Positions 1-10,000 of a stretch of 64,000 bases of DNA are shown here, piece after piece. The notes under the pieces were generated by a model. It worked only from the letters and a program-made list of their open reading frames with translations. It was not told the DNA's origin and did not search any database. Made by a program: the position numbers and the translations under genes. Source of the DNA: Rhodothermia bacterium (GTDB lineage Bacteria; Bacteroidota; Rhodothermia; Rhodothermales; JAAAOL01); contig JAUIDY010000008.1 of NCBI GenBank assembly GCA_030428385.1, positions 1 to 64,000 of the forward strand, written 5' to 3'. Position 1 is the first letter of the stretch, and the number at the start of each line of letters is the position of its first letter.

Positions 1-1127
1 TAGTGCCCGGCGAGGGGGGCAAGTTCGCGGGCGTAGGTGCTTTCGTCGAGGGTGAAGACGACGAACGTGAGTCGGGGGTTGGAGCCGTAGGCGTTGAGGA
101 GGGCTTTGAGGTTGCGGGTGTACTCGGTGGCGAGGGGGATGTCGGCGCCTTTGTCCGTACCAAATCGCTGATACAGTGCCTCGTTGTGGTTGCGCAGCGA
201 GCCGGGGTGCAGTTGCATGACGAGGCCGTCCTCGGTGCTCATGCGGGCCATCTCCATCAGCATGTGCGCTTCGAAGCGGGCCTGATCGGCGTCGGTGGCG
301 TCTCCGTTCCGGGCTTTCTGGAAAAGGGCATCGGCCTCTTGCGCGGAAAGGCGCTCCGTGTACGGGACGAGCACGGCATGGTCGGTGGAGGTAGCCCCCA
401 TCGTTTTAAAGAACGCGCGTCGATCTTCTAGTGCGTCAATGAAGGCGGCGTAGCTGCCAATCTCGCCATCCACAGCGGCTTCGAGCCGAGTCAGTTCCTC
501 GCCCCATGTGGTTTTGGCAATCTGGAAGACCGCATCCGGGCGAAAACACGGCACCATGCGCCCGTCCCAGCCCGACGCCTGCAACGCCTGATGGTGTTCC
601 AGCGAGTCTGCAGCCCCATCGGTGGTGGTGAGGACCTCGATGTTAAACTGCGCATAGAGCGCCTGCGGACGAAACGCGGGCTCCTGCAACTGTGCCAGCA
701 TGGCGTCATAAATCGCCATCGCCGTCTCACCAGTGAGCTTGGTGCGGAGGCCGAAAACGTGGTACAACTCATAGTCGAGCCAGGCCCGTGTGGGCGTGCC
801 GAGGAACAGGTGGTAATGGTCGGCAAACCGCTGCCAGATCACCCGTGGATCTTGTTCCACCGCGGTGCCATCCTGTGTGGGAATGCCCAGGTCTTCGAGG
901 CGCACGCCTTGCGAATACAGCATCCGGAAGATGTAGTGATCCGGCGTAATGAGGAGCGAGGTGGGCTCAGGGAACGGGTTGTTTTCGGCAAGCAGTTCGG
1001 GAGGGACATGCCCGTGCGGACAAACAAGCGGAAGGTCCGCCGCGCCCTCGTACAACAGCCGGGCGTAGCGGCGAACGTCGGGGGCGGCGTCAAAAAAACG
1101 ATCAGGGTGAAGCTGTAAGGCCGACAC
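1..1127 (-). CDS. uxaC: Uronate isomerase (glucuronate/galacturonate isomerase), C-terminus cut by window edge
   Basis: Isomerises D-galacturonate to D-tagaturonate (or D-glucuronate to D-fructuronate) in the cytoplasm, the entry step for saturated uronic acids released from pectin. Read on the minus strand, 375 codons are visible; the rest lies left of the window. The protein starts VSALQLHPDRFF and carries the metal-binding CPHGHVPP stretch (HxH) and the PDHYIFRMLYSQG block typical of the family. The start is a GTG at 1127-1125, placed like the GTG start of the second copy at 11987. The two copies share most residues, so they are paralogs. The gene is transcribed away from the pectin genes to its right; the spacer (1128-1362) holds repeated TTTATC half-sites that may serve both directions. 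Family assignment is firm; which uronate it prefers is not visible. Confidence 0.93.
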   Translation of the reverse strand, partial: MSALQLHPDRFFDAAPDVRRYARLLYEGAADLPLVCPHGHVPPELLAENNPFPEPTSLLITPDHYIFRMLYSQGVRLEDLGIPTQDGTAVEQDPRVIWQRFADHYHLFLGTPTRAWLDYELYHVFGLRTKLTGETAMAIYDAMLAQLQEPAFRPQALYAQFNIEVLTTTDGAADSLEHHQALQASGWDGRMVPCFRPDAVFQIAKTTWGEELTRLEAAVDGEIGSYAAFIDALEDRRAFFKTMGATSTDHAVLVPYTERLSAQEADALFQKARNGDATDADQARFEAHMLMEMARMSTEDGLVMQLHPGSLRNHNEALYQRFGTDKGADIPLATEYTRNLKALLNAYGSNPRLTFVVFTLDESTYARELAPLAGH

Positions 1128-1260
1128 GTAATCTCGGAGTTAGATAAAGAGATAAAATGAGTTCGTTGAAGATCCGAAGGTTACTACGCCCCAACGACAG
1201 TTACCTTCGATTTTTTGTGCAAAGGTCCGCAAAAAAATTGAAGGCGCTTGAAAAAAAGCT

Positions 1261-1320
1261 TTACTTTATCGGTTACTTTATCGTTTACTCTAAGTACGGG
1301 AAGCGCTTCGATAAAGTCAA
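1261..1320. promoter_or_regulatory. Cluster of regulator half-sites (TTACTTTATCG type)
   Basis: Two exact direct copies of TTACTTTATCG lie at 1261-1271 and 1273-1283, and an inverted near-copy (TTGACTTTATCG on the minus strand) at 1309-1320. Weaker copies (TCTTTATC and TTTTATC on the minus strand) lie at 1142-1157, just upstream of the left uxaC. The same half-site forms a near-palindrome at 6794-6813 ahead of the TonB receptor gene. The spacer separates divergent pectin genes, so an operator is the natural reading. The bound protein is not identified; the central CG of the palindromic copies is reminiscent of LacI-family operators. Confidence 0.6.
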
Positions 1321-1362
1321 CCCATGCGGCTTCGTACATCCATGATCAATCCCCCGAGACCC

Positions 1363-3411
1363 ATGAAAACGCGACATCTACTTCTTCTTCTGTTGATGAT
1401 GCCTTTGCTCCTCGTAGACGCGAATGCCCAGGAGGTGGCTTCGGTGAACTGGGCGCTGACCGAGGCCGAAGGTATAGCAGTCACGTCTGCTACGGGTGCG
1501 GCAGCGGGGATTCCGGTGCGCTCGGAGACGCTAGAGGTGCGGGATTACTCGGGTGACCTTTCCGATGACTCCGTTGGTCCGCTGGGGCCATACCAGCGCT
1601 GGTGGCTTGGTGGAGAAGAGTGGCCGATTGAAAACACGCCGGACGCAAACCGCTACGTCGAGTTTGTGGTGACGCCTGAGGGAGGCGGCTCCTTGCACGT
1701 GACGGAGATTGCGCTTGTCCTCAATGCGGGCGGGACCGGGGAACTGCGGGCGAATTTGTTCTACGATCTGGATTCGTCGTTTTCTGCACCGTTATTGCTC
1801 GAAGGCGACATCGCGGTGTCTCGGGATGCCATCGGCAATTTTAGCTACGCTATCGACGAAACGCTAAACGGGACGGACTCGCTGTATTTTCGGGTATATC
1901 CTTGGCTGGGCGGTGGCAATGCCAGCGCAACACGCTATATGTTTCTCCAGGATGTGACCATTTCTGGGATGGGCACAGGAGGTGGTTCCGGCCAGAGCGG
2001 CGGTGTCAACTGGGCGCTGACGGAAGCCGATACCACTTCACTCACACAAGCCAGCGCCGGACTGGGCGGAGCGCCTGCCCGCGCTTCCGACCTTTCCGTC
2101 CGCGACTATTCCGGCGACCTGCGGGATGCGAATGACGCCGTCGGTCCGCTGGGGCCGTTCCAGCGGTGGTGGCGCGGCGACGGCATCGAGTGGCCCGTTA
2201 CCGATGACATCGACCCGAATCGCTACGTCGAGTTTGTCGCTGGGGCCGAGGAAGGAAGTACGTTTCAGGTCACCGGCGTTTCGATGTATGTGCACGGCGA
2301 CGGCACCAGCGAAATGATGGCGAGTGTGTTTTATTCGACCAACGCCGACTTTTCTGATCCTGCCGCCCTTGAAGAAAACTTTAATGCTGGTGACGGCGAC
2401 TTCGGCGGCCCCACGCTCCGCGAATACGATGTGGAGATGGCCATCCCCGCGGGCGACTCGATTTACGTGCGGGTGTATCCGTACCTCGGTGGGGGCAACG
2501 CGAGCGCGGGACGGTACCTGTTGCTGCAAGATGTGACGATTGAAGGCGAAGCCGTGGCCCCGCCGCCTGCCGTGGAGGGCGGGTATTGGTCGCTGACCGC
2601 AGACGATACCACCTCCGTGTCTGCCACGAGCGAAAACGTAAGCGCGGCACCGGTGCGCGGCGTTGGGATTATGGTGCGCAACTACGCCGACGACTCCGAC
2701 CCCGGCCCGGGCCCGCTCGGTGCCATCCAGCGGTGGTGGCTGGATGCCAACTGGCCAGACGAAAGTGCGCCCAATCCAGATCGGTACATCGAGTTCGCCG
2801 TGGGTACGGATGCTGGCTTTGTGTTTGACGCCGACGTGATCAGCCTCTACATGGGCTCGCACGGCACCAGCAACATGACGGCGAGCCTGTATTATGCGAC
2901 GAATGCAGCCTTCTCCGATTCGGTCGCTTTGGTCGAAGCCCTCGCGGTGCCGCGCTCCACGCTCGATTTCTTCTCCTATGACATAGACCTCACCGTGCCC
3001 GAAGGCGAAACCCTGTACTTCCGGATCTATCCGTACCTGCCCGACGGCTCGACGAGCGCGGGCAAATACCTGCTTTTGCAGGCGGCAACAATCGGCGGAA
3101 CCGCCATCGATGCCAACGCCGTTGCCACGGAGGAACTACCGGATGCGATGCGCCACGTCCTGCATCCGAGTTTCCCGAATCCAGCCCGCAGCACGGCAAC
3201 GGTGCGGTATGAACTGGCCGAGGCCACTGAGGTGCAGTTGGAATTGTTCAATATCCTCGGGCAGCGGGTAGGCACACTCGCGCAAGGGCTGCGGACACCG
3301 GGTCTGCATGATGCCACCATCGACGCCCATGAACTGGCGGCGGGCGTGTATTTTGTTCGGCTCCGCGCAGGGAGTCAAACCCTCACGCAGCAGGTGGTCC
3401 TTGCTCGCTAA
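1363..3411 (+). CDS. Secreted protein with three tandem unnamed domains and a T9SS-type sorting domain
   Basis: A secreted protein of unknown function, probably carbohydrate-binding or structural. The start chosen is the ATG at 1363 (MKTRHLLLLL), which gives a clean signal peptide ending near DANAQ; an in-frame ATG lies upstream at 1324. Three repeats of roughly 180-190 residues follow. Each begins with a W-L-T pattern (NWALTEA, NWALTEA, YWSLTAD), has VGPLGP-x-QRWW or a close variant, then a D-x-NRYVEF-like strand, and closes with FRVYPWLGGGNASA-like and LLQDVTI-like strands. The last 80 or so residues contain SFPNPARS, LFNILGQRV and GVYFVRL, the Por/T9SS C-terminal sorting fold. It stands first in a run of co-directional pectin genes and 51 bases before a PL9 lyase, so a role in pectin binding is inferred only from context. 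Confidence 0.85.
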   Translation: MKTRHLLLLLLMMPLLLVDANAQEVASVNWALTEAEGIAVTSATGAAAGIPVRSETLEVRDYSGDLSDDSVGPLGPYQRWWLGGEEWPIENTPDANRYVEFVVTPEGGGSLHVTEIALVLNAGGTGELRANLFYDLDSSFSAPLLLEGDIAVSRDAIGNFSYAIDETLNGTDSLYFRVYPWLGGGNASATRYMFLQDVTISGMGTGGGSGQSGGVNWALTEADTTSLTQASAGLGGAPARASDLSVRDYSGDLRDANDAVGPLGPFQRWWRGDGIEWPVTDDIDPNRYVEFVAGAEEGSTFQVTGVSMYVHGDGTSEMMASVFYSTNADFSDPAALEENFNAGDGDFGGPTLREYDVEMAIPAGDSIYVRVYPYLGGGNASAGRYLLLQDVTIEGEAVAPPPAVEGGYWSLTADDTTSVSATSENVSAAPVRGVGIMVRNYADDSDPGPGPLGAIQRWWLDANWPDESAPNPDRYIEFAVGTDAGFVFDADVISLYMGSHGTSNMTASLYYATNAAFSDSVALVEALAVPRSTLDFFSYDIDLTVPEGETLYFRIYPYLPDGSTSAGKYLLLQAATIGGTAIDANAVATEELPDAMRHVLHPSFPNPARSTATVRYELAEATEVQLELFNILGQRVGTLAQGLRTPGLHDATIDAHELAAGVYFVRLRAGSQTLTQQVVLAR

Positions 3412-3461
3412 TCTCGTTAAAAACCAGCACGCGCCTCGTTAGGCGTGCCGCAGTAGAAACC

Positions 3462-4967
3462 ATGACTCGTACTTTTTTTCTCTTCCTTGCGATGATGATG
3501 AGCGCGTCATCCGGGGTTGCTCAAAAAGCCGTTTATGTCGCCACAGATGGCAGCATTCTCGGTTCGGGCAGCATCACGTCGCCGGTACGCACCATCGAGG
3601 CGGCGCTCACCCGCGTGGTGCCGGGCGATACGATTTATGTGCGCGGGGGCACCTATGTGTCGCCCTCCGCCATCCGCATCGACGACAGCGGGGCCGAGGG
3701 CATCTACCTGCATATCTGGGCCTTTCCCGGCGAGGTGCCCGTGTTCGACTTCACCGGCGCGCCGCGTGGCTTCGACATCCGGGGCGACTACCTGCACCTC
3801 AAAGGACTCATCGCTGAGAACGCCAATGACAACGGCGTCTACGTGAAGCAGGCGTCCTACAACATCCTCGAACAACTGGTGGCCCGCAACAACGGCGACT
3901 CGGGCGTGCAGGTCGAGGATCTGTCGGCCTATAACCTGTTGCTCAACGTCGATTCCTACGACAACTACGATCCGGGAAACAACGGCGAAAACGCCGACGG
4001 CTTTGCAATCAAGTTCGGGGTGGGGCCCGGCAATGTGCTGCGCGGGTGCCGCGCGTGGGGCAACTCGGATGATGGCTACGACTTCTGGTCCCGCGACGAC
4101 CCCGGACACAACGGCGTGACGGTGGAGGATAGCTGGGCGTTTGACAACGGCTACAACGTGTGGGATGACCCTAACTTCCGAGGCGACTCCAACGGATTTA
4201 AGCTGGGGCATGGGCCGGGAGCGCATATGCTGGTGCGCAACTTTGCCTGGGGGCACCGCGCCCACGGGTTTGACGTAAATGGCAACACCAGCGGCGTCAC
4301 GCTCTACAACAACACCGGCTACCTCAACGACGGCTCCAACTTTTACTTCGACGACGACGGCAATGTGGAGCAGGGCACGTCGCTCTTGCGCAACAACCTC
4401 TCGTTCGGCGATGTGCGCATGGACCGCACCGCCGTTGATGACGAATTTAACACGTGGAATGCCGGTTTCCCGACCGTGGTCTCCGCCGATTTTGTTAGCA
4501 CCGACGCCACAGGTGCCGATGGCCCCCGACAGGCCGATGGTAGCCTGCCCGATATCACTTTTTTGCATCTCACGGCAGGCAGCAACCTGATTGACAAAGG
4601 CATTGACGTGGGACTGCCCTTCCTGGGAAGTGCGCCCGACCTGGGCGCGTTTGAAGTGGGTGTGCCGACATCGTCTGATGCATGGGCCGACGTGCCTTCT
4701 GAGGTGGTCCGGGCGACGAATTATCCGAATCCGTTCCGCAGTTCCACACAGCTTGCCTTTGAAATCGCCGAGGCCGGATGGGTACGCGTGGCGGTGTATA
4801 ATGCCCTTGGGCAGCAGGTTGCGCTGCTCATCGACCGGGTGCTTCCTGCTGGTCGGCACACGGTTGCATGGCGGGTGGAAAGCGGCACCGTGCCGGGCGG
4901 CGTATATTTCTCCCGCGTCGAAACCGCCCGCGCCGCCGTCACTAACCGCCTAATCTTGCTTCCATGA
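3462..4967 (+). CDS. Pectate lyase, polysaccharide lyase family 9, with T9SS-type sorting domain
   Basis: Cleaves polygalacturonate by beta-elimination, giving products with an unsaturated end sugar. A signal peptide (residues 1-20, ending SSGVAQ) precedes a right-handed beta-helix of about 370 residues. Residues expected from the Dickeya Pel9A site can be placed: calcium-ligand candidates D179 (NADGF), D203, D204 and D207 (NSDDGYD), and the catalytic lysine K247 (GDSNGFKLG). The C-terminus holds NYPNPFRS and GVYFSRV, a Por-type sorting domain, so export to the cell surface or medium is likely. The stop codon overlaps the start of kduD by four bases (ATGA), a sign of translational coupling. 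The family call is strong; endo or exo action cannot be read from sequence. Confidence 0.93.
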   Translation: MTRTFFLFLAMMMSASSGVAQKAVYVATDGSILGSGSITSPVRTIEAALTRVVPGDTIYVRGGTYVSPSAIRIDDSGAEGIYLHIWAFPGEVPVFDFTGAPRGFDIRGDYLHLKGLIAENANDNGVYVKQASYNILEQLVARNNGDSGVQVEDLSAYNLLLNVDSYDNYDPGNNGENADGFAIKFGVGPGNVLRGCRAWGNSDDGYDFWSRDDPGHNGVTVEDSWAFDNGYNVWDDPNFRGDSNGFKLGHGPGAHMLVRNFAWGHRAHGFDVNGNTSGVTLYNNTGYLNDGSNFYFDDDGNVEQGTSLLRNNLSFGDVRMDRTAVDDEFNTWNAGFPTVVSADFVSTDATGADGPRQADGSLPDITFLHLTAGSNLIDKGIDVGLPFLGSAPDLGAFEVGVPTSSDAWADVPSEVVRATNYPNPFRSSTQLAFEIAEAGWVRVAVYNALGQQVALLIDRVLPAGRHTVAWRVESGTVPGGVYFSRVETARAAVTNRLILLP

Positions 4968-5725
4968 CCAACCGATTCTCTCTTGAAGGAAAGCGTGCCC
5001 TTGTAACCGGAGCCAGCCGTGGCCTGGGGCGGGGCATGGCCGAGGCGCTGGCGGAAGCGGGTGCCGATGTGGTGTGCGCCAGCACCACCGCAGGTGGCAC
5101 CGACGACACCGCCGCTGCGATCCGTGCGAAGGGCCGCCAGGCCTGGCAGGTACACGCCGACCTGTCAGACCGCGAGGCGCTGCTGCGAATGGCCGAGGAA
5201 GCCACGCAGGTCGCGGGCACCATCGACATCCTGGTGAATAACGCCGGAACGATCCGCCGCCATCCCGCTGCCGAATTTCCCGTGGAGGATTGGGATTTTG
5301 TGCTTCAGACCAACCTAGATGCTACCTTCCTGCTGTGCCAGCACGTTGGGCGGCAGATGATTGCGCAGGGTAGGGGTAAGATCATTAACATTGCTTCGTT
5401 GCTTTCGTTTACCGGCGGCATTACGGTTCCGGCCTACACCGCCAGCAAACACGCCGTGGCGGGTCTGACAAAGGCGCTCGCGAACGAATGGGCGCAGCAC
5501 AATGTGCAGGTGAACGCCATCGCGCCGGGGTACTTCCGGACGGATAACACGCAGCCGTTGCAGGACAACCCCACGCGGGCCGCTGCCATCAGCAACCGGA
5601 TTCCGGCTGGACAGTGGGGCGAGCCCGACGATTTGGGCGGGGCCGTTATTTTCCTGGCGTCGGCGGCCAGCAACTACGTCAATGGTCATATTCTGGTTGT
5701 CGACGGTGGCTGGACGGCGCGCTGA
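4964..5725 (+). CDS. kduD: 2-dehydro-3-deoxy-D-gluconate 5-dehydrogenase (SDR)
   Basis: A cytoplasmic short-chain dehydrogenase of 253 residues, the usual KduD length. It interconverts 3-deoxy-D-glycero-2,5-hexodiulosonate and 2-keto-3-deoxygluconate with NAD(P)H, the last step before the KDG kinase route. Visible signatures are the dinucleotide motif TGASRGLG (15-22), NNAG (92-95), the catalytic S-Y-K set with YTASK (Y158, K162), and the C-terminal VVDGGW. The start overlaps the PL9 stop by four bases, and kduI follows after a 49-base gap, so the three genes probably form one transcript. SDR calls by sequence alone can be loose, but the neighbour KduI makes KduD the best reading. Confidence 0.9.
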   Translation: MTNRFSLEGKRALVTGASRGLGRGMAEALAEAGADVVCASTTAGGTDDTAAAIRAKGRQAWQVHADLSDREALLRMAEEATQVAGTIDILVNNAGTIRRHPAAEFPVEDWDFVLQTNLDATFLLCQHVGRQMIAQGRGKIINIASLLSFTGGITVPAYTASKHAVAGLTKALANEWAQHNVQVNAIAPGYFRTDNTQPLQDNPTRAAAISNRIPAGQWGEPDDLGGAVIFLASAASNYVNGHILVVDGGWTAR

Positions 5726-5774
5726 TTTTCTACAGCAACCACACACCCAACGCTTTAAACAAAACACCGAACCT

Positions 5775-6599
5775 ATGCAGTATATGCCGGATGCCGAGCG
5801 CTACAAGCGCATGACAACAGAAGAACTCCGGTCACATTTTCTGGTGCAGCACCTGTTTCAGCCCGGCGCAGTGACGCTGCGTTTCATTGACCTGGACCGG
5901 GTGATTATTGGTGGCATCGTGCCCACTGAGCAGGCCCTCGCGTTGGAGGCGGCCGACGAACTCGCTGCCAGCTATTTCGCCGAGCGGCGCGAGATTGGTG
6001 TGCTCAACATCGGAGGAAGCGGCACCATCACAGTTGATGGCACGCCCTATGCCATGCAGCCCCTCGATGGGTTGTACATCGGGCGGGGGAGCCAGGAGAT
6101 CACCTTCGAAAGTGATGCGGCCGACAATCCGGCCCGCTTTTATGTCGTGAGCTATCCCGCGCATGCGAGCTATCCCACCGCGCACATCCGCAAGGAAGAC
6201 GCCGAGCTAGTTGAACTCGGAAGCCAGGTCCAGGCCAACCGGCGGAATTTGTATAAGTACATTCATCCGGCAGGTATCGAGAGTGCCCAGTTGGTGATGG
6301 GTTGTACCGATTTGCTGGAGGGCAATGTGTGGAATACCATGCCCGCGCACACCCACCAGCGGCGGACGGAAGTATACATGTACTTCGACATGCCCGAAGA
6401 CGAAGTGGTTTTTCATCTGATGGGAGCACCGCAAGAGACGCGCACCCTCGTTGTGCGCGAAGGCGAAGCCGCCCTTTCTCCCGGCTGGTCGGTTCATGCC
6501 GGGGCCGGAACCAGCCGCTATACCTTTTGCTGGGCCATGGGCGGCGAGAATCAGGATTTCGGCGACATGCAGTTCGTCGCGATGGACGACCTTCGGTAA
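5775..6599 (+). CDS. kduI: 5-dehydro-4-deoxy-D-glucuronate isomerase
   Basis: Cytoplasmic cupin isomerase converting 5-keto-4-deoxyuronate, formed from unsaturated galacturonate, into the diketone used by KduD. The ATG at 5775 (MQYMPDAERY) gives 274 residues, close to the 278 of E. coli KduI; the open frame continues upstream to 5682, inside kduD, and is not needed. The zinc ligands line up with the E. coli set after a four-residue shift: H192, H194 (PAHTHQRR), E199 (TEVYMYF) and H241 (WSVHAGAG). It follows kduD on the same strand. No clear terminator follows; a modest GGAGGTCG/CGACCTCC hairpin lies at 6645-6678. Confidence 0.96.
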   Translation: MQYMPDAERYKRMTTEELRSHFLVQHLFQPGAVTLRFIDLDRVIIGGIVPTEQALALEAADELAASYFAERREIGVLNIGGSGTITVDGTPYAMQPLDGLYIGRGSQEITFESDAADNPARFYVVSYPAHASYPTAHIRKEDAELVELGSQVQANRRNLYKYIHPAGIESAQLVMGCTDLLEGNVWNTMPAHTHQRRTEVYMYFDMPEDEVVFHLMGAPQETRTLVVREGEAALSPGWSVHAGAGTSRYTFCWAMGGENQDFGDMQFVAMDDLR

Positions 6600-6644
6600 G
6601 GCGTTTCACGAAGCTGTTCTCGAACGCGGGAACAGATCACACAG

Positions 6645-6678
6645 GGAGGTCGGCCTTTTCATGAACAGGGCGACCTCC
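6645..6678. terminator. Weak hairpin after kduI
   Basis: GGAGGTCG at 6645-6652 pairs with CGACCTCC at 6671-6678 around an 18-base loop. No T-run follows on the plus strand, so this may end the kduI transcript only weakly, or act as an RNA-stability hairpin. Confidence 0.25.
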
Positions 6679-6732
6679 GAGTAGCGAACGGAGGCCGTGT
6701 TGAGAAAAACGAAATGTGAAGATTTTGCGAAC

Positions 6733-6752
6733 AGGCTTAACCGGTAAAGTAA
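6733..6752. promoter_or_regulatory. Operator-like near-palindrome 1 upstream of TonB receptor
   Basis: AGGCTTAACC followed by GGTAAAGTAA; 7 of 10 positions are symmetric about the central CG at 6742/6743. The right arm matches the half-site seen at 1261-1283. Its centre lies 61 bases from that of the next site, close to six helical turns. Confidence 0.5.
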
Positions 6753-6793
6753 AGTCTTGCATTTCTCGGGGCCAAATATTTAACATTATGATG

Positions 6794-6813
6794 TTACTTA
6801 ATCGGTAAAGTAA
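6794..6813. promoter_or_regulatory. Operator-like near-palindrome 2 upstream of TonB receptor
   Basis: TTACTTAATC followed by GGTAAAGTAA; 8 of 10 positions are symmetric about the central CG. This is the best full version of the repeated TTACTTTATCG half-site. It lies about 190 bases before the receptor start, in a 405-base non-coding stretch (6600-7004) in which I see no gene. A LacI-family or similar repressor/activator is a reasonable guess. Confidence 0.55.
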
Positions 6814-7004
6814 GGGTTGGTTTGCGGAGATAATGCGCCCGCTGTGGCGGAGCGCATCCGCACGGAAGCGTTTTCAAGTGGGCACAACGCTTTTGGCTGC
6901 ATCCCTCATTTCTTGTGTTTTAGACGAGCGCAATCATGACCAGGACTTTCGACGCGAATGTTGCTTCCCGGCCCCGAAGCGCTTCCACCCTTGCTGTTTC
7001 CTAT

Positions 7005-10000
7005 ATGCCTTTGACTCCGGTGTCCTTGCTCGTTCATGTTAAGACCATAACCCTTGCGATATGTGTTGTGCTGGTGGGCCTGTTTGCCGCGACCTCTGCG
7101 TTGGCACAAGGGACGATCCGGGGCACCATAACCGACGCGACCGATGGCAGCACGCTGATCGGGGCGAACGTGCTCCTGATGGGCACCGCGCTCGGTGCCT
7201 CTGCCGATGTAAACGGAGCCTACCGCATCAGCCGGGTTCGGACCGGCGATTATACCGTCCGGGTGTCGTACATCGGCTATGAAGAGCAAACCTTTGAGAT
7301 CACGGTGGTGAGTGGCGAGACGGTGGTGCTTGATGTGGAACTGTCGCCTGGCATTATTCTCGATGAAGTGGTGGTGTCCGCACAGATTGAGGGGCAGACG
7401 GCGGCCATCAACCAGCAGTTGAACTCGAACACCATCGTGAATGTGGTGTCGGAGGAAAAAATTCAGGAACTGCCCGATGCCAATGCCGCCGAATCCATTG
7501 GGCGGCTGCCAGGCGTGTCCGTCCAGCGTTCGGGCGGCGAAGCCAATGAGATCACGCTGCGTGGGCTGGGCGGTGCTTTTACGAGTGTGACGGTTGATGG
7601 CGTGAAGGTGTCACCGACAGATCCCGCCTCGCGGAGCATCGACCTCAGCGCCATCTCGCAGGGTTCGTTGTCGGGGATTGAGCTTTTTAAAGCCCTGACG
7701 CCCGACAAAGACGGCGATGCCATCGCGGGTTCTGTAAACCTCGTTACGCGCCGGGCCCCGGAAACACGCCAGTTCCGCGTGGATATTCTCGGCGCATACA
7801 ACGAACTGGCGGGCGACTTCGGGCAGTACGATGCCGACTTCCGGTATGGCGAGCGGTTTTTCAACAACGTCTTGGGGGTCCAAATCTCCGGCAACCTGGA
7901 GCGCCGGAACCGAACCAGCCAGGAATACGACCCCGACTTCGACTGCTCCGTCAACGACTTCACCGTTTGCCAGATCGACGACCTGCAACTCGATTACACC
8001 GACGAGGTCCGCGAGCGGCGGGGGGCAGGGGCTATTCTCGACGTGGGGACGCCCGACGGCGGGTTTGTCAAGTTCAGCAGCATCTACAACGAAACCTCGC
8101 GCGACTTCATCACCTATGGCCGGAATTACCCGACCACGGGTGAACTGCTGTTCTACACCGCCCGTGACCGCGAGCAGACGATCCGGCTGTTCACCAACGC
8201 ATTGACGGGCGAAAACTATGTGCTGGGCCTCAATGCCTCCTGGGGTGCCTCGTATTCGTATTCAGCCTCGGATTACCCCTACGACTTGTCGCTGGCATTT
8301 ACGGAGCCTTCGACGACGGATTCCGAGGGCACCACGGTTTCGGGGATGGGTCCCGTTTCCAACGAAGTTCGCCGAGGAGAGCCTGAAGGCATTATTCCTT
8401 TTGCGCTCAACAATTTTGAGCAGGCCTATCTCTACTCGGCCTTTTTCCGCAATGAAGAAGCCTCCGACGCTGACCTCGCTGTCTATCTCGATCTGGAGCG
8501 TACCTACACCATCGGGAATACCATCAGCGGGGCGTTGAAGGTGGGCGGCAAGCACCGGAGCAAGAGCCGCAGTCGCGACCGCTCGGAGGTGTTTTCGCCC
8601 TACTACAATACGCCGTTCCCTGACTTCGTGATGCTTTCGGACGGCACCATTGTAGAGAAAAACTTCAGCGGGTCGTCGTTCGAGGATTATGTGCGCAACG
8701 GGGAATTGGTTATCGCGAGCAACTTCCTGGGCGGTGAGGGCCGGAGCGAAGAAATTTTCGGCGATCGGTTTACGCTTACGCCGGTTCTGGATCAAGACCT
8801 GATCCGCGAATGGTTCGAACTCAACCGGAACGGCGTCCGCAATGCCCAGGGGTCGGATCTGGAGTATGAAATCAACCGCGAACCGGAGGTGGATTACTAC
8901 GACATCACCGAGCGCGTTTCGGCGGGCTACGCTATGAGTACCGTGGATTTTGGCCGCAACGTGACATGGTTGGCGGGGGTCCGGCTGGAGCGGGAGGACA
9001 ACGACTACGCCAGCCGCTACGCGCCCAACGGCCTCGATGGCGTGCCGGTCCCAACCGGTGCCATCCGCGACACGTCGTCTACGTATGCACAGTCGGTGTG
9101 GCTGCCCAACACCCAGTTTATCATTCGCCCAACGGACTTCATGACGGTGCGGCTGGCGGCCTACCGGGCGCTGGCGCGGCCCGACTTCAACAACCGCCTC
9201 GCCAACACCGTGGCCCGCCGGGCTGGGTTCTTTTTCCCGGGCAACAGCATCGTCATCGGCAACCCGAATCTGCGGACGGCGACCGCCTGGAACTACGAAG
9301 CCAACGTGTCCTTCCTTGGGCGGCGGCTCGGGCTCTTCTCGGTATCTGGCTTTTACAAGCGGATCGACGACTACTTCCAGGTGATCAATGGGCTTCGGTA
9401 CCGGGGCAGCGCCGTCTTCGACAGCCTCGGCATCGCCTACGAAAGCCCCTTCGGCGACGGGGCGCAGTTCCAACTCCGGGTGCCCTATAACCTCGATGAA
9501 GCCACGACGGTGCAGGGTATTGAGGTGGAACATCAGACCAACTTCCACTACCTGCCGGGTCCGCTGTCGGGGATTGTGCTGGGGTACAACTTCTCCGTCG
9601 TCCGGTCGAGCACCTACGTGCCCCGCGTGCGGGTCGAGACCACGTTTATTGAGCGTCCGCCGTTCCCGCCCATTCCGCAGGTTGAGTTTGTGCCCTACGA
9701 GCAAGAGCAGAAGCTCCAGCGCCAGCCCGACTTCTTCGCCAATGTGTCGGTGGGCTACGACTTCCGGTCGTTCTCGGCGCGGCTTTCGGTTTTTCACCAG
9801 GAAGCCTACACCACCTCATTTGCGGCGAACACCGAAATCGGTAACGACGGCCTGCGTGATGGCTACACCCGCCTCGACCTCGCTTTTAAGCAGGCGATAG
9901 GTCCACGGGTACGGGTCCTGCTCAACATCAACAACCTCACCGGTGTGGAGGAACGCTCCCTCTCCCGCAACTCCACCCTCAACCGCACCCTCATAAACAA

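Noticed and set aside
3-431. Open frame on the plus strand at the left edge
   Set aside because: It is antisense to the left uxaC, and the same antisense frame appears opposite the second uxaC (12683-13468), so it is a shadow of a conserved gene.
1261-1320. CRISPR-like direct repeats
   Set aside because: Only two direct copies of 11 bases with 1-base spacing; operator half-sites fit better.
3507-4859. 450-codon frame opposite the PL9 lyase
   Set aside because: GC-rich antisense shadow; the plus-strand frame has signal peptide, catalytic residues and sorting domain.
8262-9797. Long frame opposite the TonB receptor
   Set aside because: No recognisable motifs, high Arg/Val/His content typical of antisense of GC-rich genes.
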